DNA of 64,000 nt, from assembly GCF_006715305.1 (NCBI RefSeq), contig NZ_VFMY01000001.1, forward strand, positions 2,852,001 through 2,916,000, written 5' to 3'. The stretch is from Arthrobacter sp. SLBN-100. GTDB lineage: Bacteria; Actinomycetota; Actinomycetes; Actinomycetales; Micrococcaceae. The notes below the pieces were generated by a model. The model was not told the DNA's origin. It searched no databases and saw nothing but the letters and a program-made list of their open reading frames with translations. Each line of letters opens with the position of its first letter. Position 1 is the stretch's first letter. Of this stretch, positions 41,053-48,566 are shown one piece after another. Position numbers and translations under genes: made by a program.

Positions 41053-42314
41053 AAATTCTGGTTTTCCCTCACGACCTCGAAATCGGCGGCAGCCAAATCA
41101 ATGCCATCGAGATAGCGGCTGCAGTGCAACAAAGGGGCCACGAAGTAGTCATGTTTGGCAAAAGGGGTGCACTCAATGCACGGATCAGCGAACTGGGACT
41201 CGAATTCGTTGAATCCCCCCGGCCCTCGCACCGCCCCACTCCGGCAATCGTTGGCGCCTTGAAACAGTTGGTCCGTTCACGTAATTTCGATGTCCTGCAC
41301 GGCTACGAATGGCCGCCCACTCTTGAATGCGTGCTCGCCGCCCGGAAAACACGCGCGGTGGCCGTTTGCACTGTCATGTCCATGGCAGTTGCTCCTTTCA
41401 TCCCCAAACACCTGCCCCTGATGGTCGGAACGGCCAACATCCTGGCAGCAGAGCAGAACTTCGGCAGGACGCGCGCTGAGCTGATGGAACCTCCCGTTGA
41501 CCTTGCCCATAACAATCCCGGCATCGACGTCGGGGTGGAAGCCTTCCGCCGCCAGTGGGGGCTGGAAAGCTCATCCTTTATTGTTTCAACAGTCACCCGC
41601 CTCGCAGTTGAATTGAAACTGGAAGGCGTGCTGTCCGCCATCGAGGCAGTGGGCAGGGTGGCCCACCAGATTCCCGTCCAGTACCTCATTGCTGGCAGCG
41701 GCCCCGCGCGCAACATCGTCGAGGCGGCCGCCAAAGAACTGAACCAGGGGATAGGACGCCGGGTTGTCGTGTTGGTGGGCCAACTGGATGATCCCCGGCC
41801 GGCTTACGCCACCGCGGATCTTGTCCTCGGCATGGGAGGTTCAGCTTTGCGGGCCATGTCTTTCGCCAAACCTCTCGTGGTCCAGGGTGAACAGGGATTC
41901 TGGGAGCTGCTGACTCCGGAATCCCTGCCGCTTTTCCTGCAGCAGGGGTGGTTTGGCACCGGCCCAGCGACGGAAACCGGAGCCGGCAGGCTCGCAGGAC
42001 TACTGGTGGAGATTCACCGGAACCCGGACCGCCGCCGCGAGTTATCCGCCTTCGGCCTCGCGACAGTCACCCGGCGCTTCTCGCTGGCACGGGCGGCCGA
42101 ATTGCAGGAAGCCTGCTACGGGCGGGCCATGCAGGAGCGGGTGGAAGTGCAGCTACGGAACAATCTGGGAGCTGCCGGCCGGTTTGTCGCCCATGAGGTG
42201 GCCCAACATGCCCGGCAACTGCGGGGTTGCGCCGCGGAGGACGACTTCAACGCACCACGGCCCGGCCAGCGCCAGGCCACCATGCAGCGCTTGCTGAAGG
42301 GAGTACGGGGATGA
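41049..42314 (+). CDS. Glycosyltransferase (GT4/GT-B fold)
   Basis: 421 aa. The start KILVFPHDLEIGGSQINAIEIAAAVQQRGHEVVMFG is the classic GT4 N-terminal GGSQ loop. The C-terminal half has LIAGSGPARNIVEAAAKEL, YATADLVLGMGGSALRAMSFAKPLVV (the acceptor/donor-binding region with the usual E-x7-E form altered to G-GSALRAMSFAKP). The last 60 residues are polar and unusual. It adds a sugar to the lipid-linked repeat unit in the cytoplasm. The sugar is unknown. Overlaps ATGA on both sides. Confidence 0.9.
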   Translation: MKILVFPHDLEIGGSQINAIEIAAAVQQRGHEVVMFGKRGALNARISELGLEFVESPRPSHRPTPAIVGALKQLVRSRNFDVLHGYEWPPTLECVLAARKTRAVAVCTVMSMAVAPFIPKHLPLMVGTANILAAEQNFGRTRAELMEPPVDLAHNNPGIDVGVEAFRRQWGLESSSFIVSTVTRLAVELKLEGVLSAIEAVGRVAHQIPVQYLIAGSGPARNIVEAAAKELNQGIGRRVVVLVGQLDDPRPAYATADLVLGMGGSALRAMSFAKPLVVQGEQGFWELLTPESLPLFLQQGWFGTGPATETGAGRLAGLLVEIHRNPDRRRELSAFGLATVTRRFSLARAAELQEACYGRAMQERVEVQLRNNLGAAGRFVAHEVAQHARQLRGCAAEDDFNAPRPGQRQATMQRLLKGVRG

Positions 42315-43450
42315 GGAACGAAAGGGCAGTGCTGGTTTTCATCCCGGGCAGCCGCTGGGAAAACGTCAGTGGCACCGACCACCACCTTGCCGTAGCACTG
42401 GCAGAGTTGGTTCCGGTGCTCTGGGTCGATCCGCCCCTGCCGTTCCATCACGCCCTGCGGTCGCCTGACCGCCCCCAGGGCCGTCTTGAACTTTCAGAGG
42501 TTGCTGACGGCGTCACGCGCCTGCGGTCCGTGTCTTTGCCCGGATTTACCCGTCGGCTGGTGATGCCCTTGACGAGCCGGCTGCTGTCAGCGGACATCCG
42601 GACTGGTCTTGCCCGGCTAGGTGTGGAGGCCAGGGCCACCCTGCTGTCCTCGCCAGTCTCACGTTTCCCGCCCGGGCTCGCAGGTCCCACCATGCTTTAC
42701 GTGACAGATGATTGGTCGGCGGGCGCGGGAATGATGCGACTGGCGCCTGCGCTGGTGGAAAAGACCTTGCAAGCCAACCTGGCTGCAGCACGACACACGG
42801 CAGCAGTTTCACCAGCATTGGCCGCCTTGGTTGATTCCCGGATGAAGGCAAACCGGCATTCGACCGCAGTGCTTCCCAACGGTTGCGCCGTTACAGCCCT
42901 CCAAGAGCCCGCACCCGTCCGGACGCCTACCGCGGCGCTGGTCGGACAGCTGAACGAACGCCTGGACATGGACCTGCTGGAGGCATTGGACGAAGCGGAT
43001 GTTCCGCTCCTGGTTATAGGACCACGCACCGACCGTGATCCCGAAGTACGCCGCCGGCTGGATACTTTCCTGGCCTCCGACAATGTCTCATGGCTGGGCA
43101 GGGTTCCACTCCCCGAAACCCAGGAGCATCTGGCTACCGCTGGAGTGGGCCTGACCCCTTACCGTGACAACGCGTTCAACCGGGCGTCTTTTCCCCTCAA
43201 GACCCTCGATTATTTGGCGGCCGGTCTACCGGTGGTGGCGACCGACCTTCCTGCGGTCCGCTGGCTGGAGACAGACCTGGTGACCGTCTGCGATGGGACC
43301 GAAAACTTTGTCCGACAAGTCCAGCAGCAACTGGCCGCCCCGCCAGACACTGCAGCGGAGGCTGACCGCCGGACGTTCGCCGCAGGACATTCCTGGCACG
43401 AACGGGCCCGTCGCCTGATGTCCATCATTGAAGGAAGTGGCAAGCCATGA
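42311..43450 (+). CDS. Glycosyltransferase (GT-B, GT4-like)
   Basis: 379 aa from ATG 42311. It starts AVLVFIPGSRWENVSGTDHHLAVALAELVPVLWVDPP, has TMLYVTDDWSAGAG in the middle, and ends with LPETQEHLATAGVGLTPYRDNAFNRASFPLKTLDYLAAGLPVVATDLPAVRWL, the GT-B C-terminal nucleotide-sugar region (P-L-K-x-L-D-Y-L-A-A-G-x-P-V-V). It resembles glycosyltransferases of capsule and teichuronic loci. Substrate unknown. ATGA overlaps at both ends. Confidence 0.9.
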   Translation: MRNERAVLVFIPGSRWENVSGTDHHLAVALAELVPVLWVDPPLPFHHALRSPDRPQGRLELSEVADGVTRLRSVSLPGFTRRLVMPLTSRLLSADIRTGLARLGVEARATLLSSPVSRFPPGLAGPTMLYVTDDWSAGAGMMRLAPALVEKTLQANLAAARHTAAVSPALAALVDSRMKANRHSTAVLPNGCAVTALQEPAPVRTPTAALVGQLNERLDMDLLEALDEADVPLLVIGPRTDRDPEVRRRLDTFLASDNVSWLGRVPLPETQEHLATAGVGLTPYRDNAFNRASFPLKTLDYLAAGLPVVATDLPAVRWLETDLVTVCDGTENFVRQVQQQLAAPPDTAAEADRRTFAAGHSWHERARRLMSIIEGSGKP

Positions 43451-44757
43451 GCACTTACGTCCGCAGCACGGCTGCAGCAATATTCGGAATTATCGGACTG
43501 TTTTGTGCTGCGTGCACTCCCGTCGCAGGGGCTCCTCCGGTGCCCGGCACCAATGAAGAGATGAAACCTGCGGCCATTACTGGCGCAGGGCTGAATCTGC
43601 CCAGGATTCCTTGGGAAGGCGGCCCGGACTACTGGAAATCCTTTACCAATGCAGACGCCGCCGGTTGGGACGAACCCTCCTTCTTTCCTGTGGCAATTTG
43701 GTACAACGGCATCAGCAGCGATGAGGAAGTGCGCTTCGACAAAGAGCACGGAATTAACACCTACATGGGCATGGACAGCAGCACTCCCTACTCAATTTTT
43801 GAGCGCAACGGCGTCTATTGGATCGGCGGGAAACTCAACGAGAGCTTCACTCCTTCCGGGACCAACTGGGTGGGTGCCTTCCTGGACGACGAAGTCGATG
43901 GCCGTTTCACCCCCGAGGACGGCCGTGAGCATCTGCAGCGCCTCGCCGATGCAGCCCCTGCAGGTCTCTTCAAGTACGCCAACTTCACGCAAATGGTCAT
44001 CAGCCAGTACATGCCGGCCACCGACGCCCAAGCCTTCGTGAACGGCTACACGGACGCCGTCTCCCTGGACATGTACTGGTACACCATCCCCTACTGCAGC
44101 CTTGAGCCGTATCAGAACACCCACTTGGTCCCTGTCGACAAAGCTACGTGCCGGACTGCGTCCAGTTATGGGAAGACGATGGAGGCCTTGCGCCAGCAAG
44201 ACGCCGCGGACGGGAAATTGCAGCCGCTGTGGCAGTTCGTGGAGAACCTCAACGGTGGTCCCGGCGAGGGGCCCTTCGTAGCCAACATCAGCCCGGGACA
44301 GCTGGAGGGGGCGGTCATGAGTTCGGTCATCAATGAAGCCCGGGGCATCATCTACTTCAACCAAAGCCTTTCCGGCCCTTGCGGTGGCGGCAGCGTTCTG
44401 CGGCTGGCCCAGGTGACCGCCGAATACTGTGGCGCCCCGCAGATCGAGGGCATGAAGAACATCAACTCCCAGATTCATGAGATGGCACCGGTACTCAACA
44501 CGCAGTCCTATGACTATTCCTTCGGCGAGGGTCTGGACACCATGCTGAAGACCTACGACGGCGCCGCCTACATTTTCGCGATGGCCACAGGGGAGTCCGT
44601 ACCCGGAAGCCGGCACTTCTCCCTTCCGCCGGACATCAAGGCGGACACCGTGGAGGTCCTTTTCGAGGGCCGTTCCCTTCCGGTTGACGGCCGCGGGCGC
44701 TTCTCGGATTCCTTCGCCCATGAATCCGCTTACCACGTCTACAAGGTGAAGCTATGA
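43447..44757 (+). CDS. Secreted lipoprotein-like protein, glycoside-hydrolase-like TIM barrel
   Basis: 436 aa. An N-terminal membrane/signal segment (AAAIFGIIGLFCAACTPVAG) ends with an incomplete lipobox, C-A-A-C. The rest reads as a TIM-barrel sugar hydrolase: FFPVAIWYNGISSDEEVRFDKEHGINTYMGMD, GAFLDDEVDGRFTPEDGREHL, AVSLDMYWYTIPYC, QPLWQFVENLNGGPGEG and ARGIIYFNQSLSGPC. A possible catalytic acid is in AFLDDEVDG. The small C-terminal beta domain (VEVLFEGRSLPVDGRGRFSDSF) fits this too. I do not recognise the exact family. Embedded in the EPS operon with overlapping ends, it may trim or release the polymer outside. Confidence 0.7.
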   Translation: MSTYVRSTAAAIFGIIGLFCAACTPVAGAPPVPGTNEEMKPAAITGAGLNLPRIPWEGGPDYWKSFTNADAAGWDEPSFFPVAIWYNGISSDEEVRFDKEHGINTYMGMDSSTPYSIFERNGVYWIGGKLNESFTPSGTNWVGAFLDDEVDGRFTPEDGREHLQRLADAAPAGLFKYANFTQMVISQYMPATDAQAFVNGYTDAVSLDMYWYTIPYCSLEPYQNTHLVPVDKATCRTASSYGKTMEALRQQDAADGKLQPLWQFVENLNGGPGEGPFVANISPGQLEGAVMSSVINEARGIIYFNQSLSGPCGGGSVLRLAQVTAEYCGAPQIEGMKNINSQIHEMAPVLNTQSYDYSFGEGLDTMLKTYDGAAYIFAMATGESVPGSRHFSLPPDIKADTVEVLFEGRSLPVDGRGRFSDSFAHESAYHVYKVKL

Positions 44758-45632
44758 ACCACACAACTGACCATGTGATCCTGACCAGGTTCAATGTGCC
44801 CACGGCCGGCATAGAAGGCCGGGTCCGCGCCAGGGAGGGCTGGCTCCGTGAACGGATGGCGTTGTTCGAGGCTTTCTGCCTGCCATCCGTCCAATCCCAG
44901 ACCAGTACCGATTTCCATTGGATTATCTACCTCGATCCGGAAAGCCCGGTATGGCTCAAGTCCAGACTCGCGGAACTCAACACCGGCGGGCTTTTCACCC
45001 CTGTCTACCGGTCGCAGATTTCTGATTCCGAACGGATTTCCGACATCAGGGCTGTCACCGGCGCCAAGGGGCAACGGCTCATAAGTAGTAATTTGGACAA
45101 CGATGACGCACTCGCAACGGACTTCGTAGAACGGCTCCAGAAGATCCCAACAGGGTCATCCCGGACGGCCGTGTACTTCGTCAACGGCCTGATTCTCAGC
45201 GGGGACGCCCTGTACGCGAACAGGGACAGCACCAATGCGTTCTGTTCGGTTCGGGAAACCTGGGACTCGCCCGTGACCTGCTGGGCAGATTGGCACACCC
45301 GGCTCGGAAAGTCTATGCCCGTGCTGGAAATCGATGGCCCTGCGGGCTGGCTTCAGGTGGTCCACGGAACCAACGTGAGCAACCGCGTCCATGGGACCCG
45401 GATTGCCGCCAGCGCGGCGCCGAAGGCTTTTGGACAGCTGTTGTCCGGGGTTAAGGACCCTTCCGGGCTGGAGTTGCTGTATGAGTTGGCTCTCGCCCGG
45501 CCTGGCAGGTGGAGCCGGGACAGGTTGCGGTCCCTGGCAAAGGCAGCAGTTCTCGGGACCTTCGGAAAATCGGGATTGGACCGGCTGAAGGATTCCGTCA
45601 ATGCCCGGTTCCGTTCCCTGTCCAGCCGCTGA
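44754..45632 (+). CDS. Putative rhamnosyltransferase-family glycosyltransferase
   Basis: 292 aa. It starts DHVILTRFNVPTAGIEGRVRAREGWLRERMALFEAFCLPSV, then QTSTDFHWIIYLDPESPVW and a DxDD-like nucleotide-sugar site in LISSNLDNDDALATDF. This matches the family named putative rhamnosyl transferase (PF11316-like). It adds a sugar, perhaps rhamnose, to the repeat unit in the cytoplasm. No dTDP-rhamnose genes are in the window. The ATGA overlap with the hydrolase-like gene ends the chain of overlaps; 18 nt separate it from the Wzz-like gene. Confidence 0.85.
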   Translation: MNHTTDHVILTRFNVPTAGIEGRVRAREGWLRERMALFEAFCLPSVQSQTSTDFHWIIYLDPESPVWLKSRLAELNTGGLFTPVYRSQISDSERISDIRAVTGAKGQRLISSNLDNDDALATDFVERLQKIPTGSSRTAVYFVNGLILSGDALYANRDSTNAFCSVRETWDSPVTCWADWHTRLGKSMPVLEIDGPAGWLQVVHGTNVSNRVHGTRIAASAAPKAFGQLLSGVKDPSGLELLYELALARPGRWSRDRLRSLAKAAVLGTFGKSGLDRLKDSVNARFRSLSSR

Positions 45633-45650
45633 TGGTTGAGGAGTCGATAG

Positions 45651-46427
45651 ATGTTCCTGCGTGATTTGTTCGCCAGCCTAAGGCGGAGATGGTATCTGGT
45701 CATAGCCGGAGTCCTCCTGACCGCCGCTCTGGCCTTCGTCGTCTACGGCCGGGCGCCGGTGAGGTACGAGGCCACCGGCAGTGTTGCTTTGGTGCCCCCG
45801 CCGACTGCCGTCATCTCCGGCGACAACCCGTTCCTTTACATGGGCGGACTGGAACAGGCGCTGGGGGTCCTTACCGTCAAGCTGAATTCTCCCGACGTGC
45901 AGCGCGGTATCGTCGGCAAATACGACTCAGTTGAGTACTCCACCAGCCGGGACCCCTCGACCAATGGGCCCATCGTCCTGGTTACGGTCACCGCGGCCAG
46001 GGAAGAGGACGCACTGAAGGCCCTTGATGACGTCCTTGGCGCTGTACCGCAGAACCTCAACAGCCTGCAGGATTCGCTGAACGTCAGCGAGCCTTCCACC
46101 GTGACGTCATTGCCGTTGTCTTCAGATGAGGAAGCCGGGATAGATGACAGTGCCAGGACGCGGATGACCCTGAGCTTCGGCGCAGCGGGCATCGCTGGAA
46201 CACTGCTGCTGACCGGGCAACTGGACAAGGTCCTCCTTCGTCGGCGGGCAGGCAAGGGAACGCGACGGGCAAGGGCGGGGTCCCGCAACGGTAAGCGGCC
46301 CGAAGGCCTTGGTAGCGTTGCCGCCCAAGTTCATAAAGCGGATGAAGCGTCCGAAGATCAGCAGCACTTCCCCGGCACCCCAACCCTGGGCCCCGAACAT
46401 GAGCGCATGCATGCGCAGACACGCTGA
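45651..46427 (+). CDS. Wzz/YveK-like polysaccharide co-polymerase (chain-length determinant)
   Basis: 258 aa. Membrane helix 1 is RRWYLVIAGVLLTAALAFVVYG; the extracellular domain starts PVRYEATGSVALVPPPTAVISGDNPFL and includes IVLVTVTAAREEDALKALDDVL; helix 2 is MTLSFGAAGIAGTLLLTG. A long basic cytoplasmic tail with RRRAGKGTRRARAG follows. No tyrosine kinase domain or separate BY-kinase is seen. The PCP family sets polymer length and works with Wzy. Its end overlaps the possible starts of the polymerase gene. Confidence 0.85.
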   Translation: MFLRDLFASLRRRWYLVIAGVLLTAALAFVVYGRAPVRYEATGSVALVPPPTAVISGDNPFLYMGGLEQALGVLTVKLNSPDVQRGIVGKYDSVEYSTSRDPSTNGPIVLVTVTAAREEDALKALDDVLGAVPQNLNSLQDSLNVSEPSTVTSLPLSSDEEAGIDDSARTRMTLSFGAAGIAGTLLLTGQLDKVLLRRRAGKGTRRARAGSRNGKRPEGLGSVAAQVHKADEASEDQQHFPGTPTLGPEHERMHAQTR

Positions 46428-46440
46428 CCCGCGGAGCTCC

Positions 46441-48447
46441 ATGCTCTCCATAGCCGCCAGCGGTCCCGAACGGGACCGTACGGGATGGGACGCCGTCGAT
46501 TTCCTGATCATTTATTTCCTGATACTCCTGGTGCTGCCCTCCAACCGGGCCATTGAGGCGCTGGGCGGGGCGGGAGCACCCGCAGCACTGTTTGCCTTAG
46601 TGCTTCTTCCGTGGTGGGGCTGGTACCACTTGCAGCGGAATGCCCGTATCCTCGCGGACCGCATCCAGCCTGTTCGGATGGCGATGTTCATCTTCATAGG
46701 ATGTGTCATGGCGAGTTATGCGGCAGGCGCCCTTCGGGCAGCGACGCCCACCGAGACGAATGGACTGAACCTCGGACTGGTCCGGACCGCCGCATTCGCG
46801 AGTGTCCTGTTTTTGGCCAGTGACGGAATTCCCACCAAGGAGCGGTTGATCGGCTTCCTGCGCTGGTGCTGCCTCCTCGCCGGCTTGTATGCGGCACTTG
46901 GAATCCTGCAATTTTTCACAGGCCAGTCATTTGTTGCAGACCTGGCCATTCCCGGCCTGTCGGTCAGTGATTTCGGGGCCCTTCAGGAACGCGGCGGTTT
47001 CAGCCGGCCTTCCGCCACTGCTCGGAATCCACTGGAGTACGCCTTCGTGATGTCCATGCTCTTCCCTGTCTCCATCAGCCTTGCACTGCATGACCGCGGT
47101 AGGCATGTCTTCCTGCGGTGGTTCCCCGTCGCCGCCATTGCCTTTGCCCTCATGCTCTCCGTATCCCGTTCGGCAATCATCGGCCTGGCGGTGGCGGTGG
47201 CGGTACTCTTTCCGTTCTGGTCCCCGCAGATCCGCTGCAAGGCGGGTATTGCCGCGCTGGGCCTGCTTGTCACGGTGTGGGCCGTGGTACCAGGAATGAT
47301 GGGAACAGTGCTGGGCCTCTTCGGCGGGGAGGACGCCAGCCTGAAATCCAGAACCGAGAACTACGACATCGTGTGGACTTTCTGGCAGATGAACCCCGTC
47401 TTTGGCAGGGGCCTGGGTACGTTCCTGCCCGAGTACCGGATTCTTGACAACCAATACCTCGTCAGCCTGATAGATACCGGTAGCGCGGGCCTGGCTGCCT
47501 TAATCGCTGTTCCCGTCACGGCCTTCGCGGCTGCCCTCATCGCCCGAAAGCGCTACACCGAAGAGCTGTATGTTCAACTCGGTCCAGCGCTGGCGGCCGG
47601 AGTCGCAGCCGGAACAACGCTGACTGCTTTCTTCGATGTCTTGTCGTTTCCGCAGGCGGCGGGCTGTCTCTTCCTCATGACGGGCGTGTGTGGCGCTTAC
47701 TGGCACCTGCGGGACCTGCCGTCAGCGTCTTTTCCGGCTCTCCCGCGCCTGCGGTCCACAAGCGGATGGGGAAACATCAGGCACTGGGCACCTGCCCTGA
47801 CCGTATTGCTGCTGATGGCGCCCTTCGTCGTTGCTGCCAGCCAAAGCAAAGGAGTCTATTGGGCCCGGCAGGATGTGGTTTTCCTGCCACCTCCGGGGGC
47901 AGCGGCAGGAAACCCCCTTCGCTCGGATTCGCAGGACATCGTCCAGTTCGCCGCAGTGATCGAACGCCGGGCCATTGCCAAGGGCAGCGAGCCGCAGCTC
48001 AAGACAAACGGCGCAAGCCTCTACTCAACCGGGATCCGGGAAGGCTACTCCGTGTACCTTCCCAACGGCGGGACTCAGTGGCAGCCTTCGTTCGGCAGGG
48101 CCGTGGTCACCGTTGAAGCCGTGGCGGAAGACCCTGCCACAGTGGAAAAAATGGTGGCAGAACTGACCGGAAAAGTCGCGGCAGCGGCGGTTCAGGAACA
48201 GGACTCCTTGGGGGTGGCCGGGACTGCGCGCATCACCACTGAAGGCTCACCCTCGGCAATAACCGTAAGTTACCACGCCTCCAGGCCCACGGCGGCGGCG
48301 GTGGTGCTGGTCCTGCTCGCCTTTGGTCTTTGTACGGGCGCTGCTGCCGTGGCCGGCAGAGTACCCCGATATCCCGTCCGGCGCAGGCAGCAAACAATGG
48401 GTGGCGCAGAGGAAATATCACTGGGCCAATCGCGTAGACCGCGCTGA
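46441..48447 (+). CDS. Wzy-type O-antigen polymerase with C-terminal co-polymerase-like domain
   Basis: 668 aa from ATG 46441 (GGAG 5 nt upstream); ATG 46399 or 46411 would overlap the Wzz gene. About twelve helices of the O-antigen ligase/polymerase type, with FSRPSATARNPLEYAFVMSMLFPVS and FGRGLGTFLPEYRILDNQYLVSLIDTG as polymerase text. After the helix HWAPALTVLLLMAPFVVAAS comes an extracellular-type domain (about 470-615): GVYWARQDVVFLPPPG, AVVTVEAVAEDPATVEKMVAEL, then a last helix (about 616-639). This tail has the two-helix plan and PPP start of the adjacent Wzz-like protein. It should polymerise repeat units outside the membrane. Confidence 0.85.
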   Translation: MLSIAASGPERDRTGWDAVDFLIIYFLILLVLPSNRAIEALGGAGAPAALFALVLLPWWGWYHLQRNARILADRIQPVRMAMFIFIGCVMASYAAGALRAATPTETNGLNLGLVRTAAFASVLFLASDGIPTKERLIGFLRWCCLLAGLYAALGILQFFTGQSFVADLAIPGLSVSDFGALQERGGFSRPSATARNPLEYAFVMSMLFPVSISLALHDRGRHVFLRWFPVAAIAFALMLSVSRSAIIGLAVAVAVLFPFWSPQIRCKAGIAALGLLVTVWAVVPGMMGTVLGLFGGEDASLKSRTENYDIVWTFWQMNPVFGRGLGTFLPEYRILDNQYLVSLIDTGSAGLAALIAVPVTAFAAALIARKRYTEELYVQLGPALAAGVAAGTTLTAFFDVLSFPQAAGCLFLMTGVCGAYWHLRDLPSASFPALPRLRSTSGWGNIRHWAPALTVLLLMAPFVVAASQSKGVYWARQDVVFLPPPGAAAGNPLRSDSQDIVQFAAVIERRAIAKGSEPQLKTNGASLYSTGIREGYSVYLPNGGTQWQPSFGRAVVTVEAVAEDPATVEKMVAELTGKVAAAAVQEQDSLGVAGTARITTEGSPSAITVSYHASRPTAAAVVLVLLAFGLCTGAAAVAGRVPRYPVRRRQQTMGGAEEISLGQSRRPR

Positions 48448-48516
48448 CGGGGATCCGGCCTCACCGCGCCCAGGGGATGTCGGGCGCCTTCCGGCAGGCC
48501 GGCAGCCGCAAACCGC

Positions 48517-48561
48517 AATGGCCGATGGACTTATCCCACTGATAGGTCCATCGGCCATTTT
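48517..48561 (+). terminator. Terminator of the EPS operon
   Basis: AATGGCCGATGGAC (48517-48530) and GTCCATCGGCCATT (48546-48559) form a perfect 14-bp stem, followed by TT and T-rich sequence. It lies between the polymerase and the convergent tri-glycosyltransferase gene and may act in both directions. Confidence 0.88.
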
Positions 48562-48566
48562 CCGCT

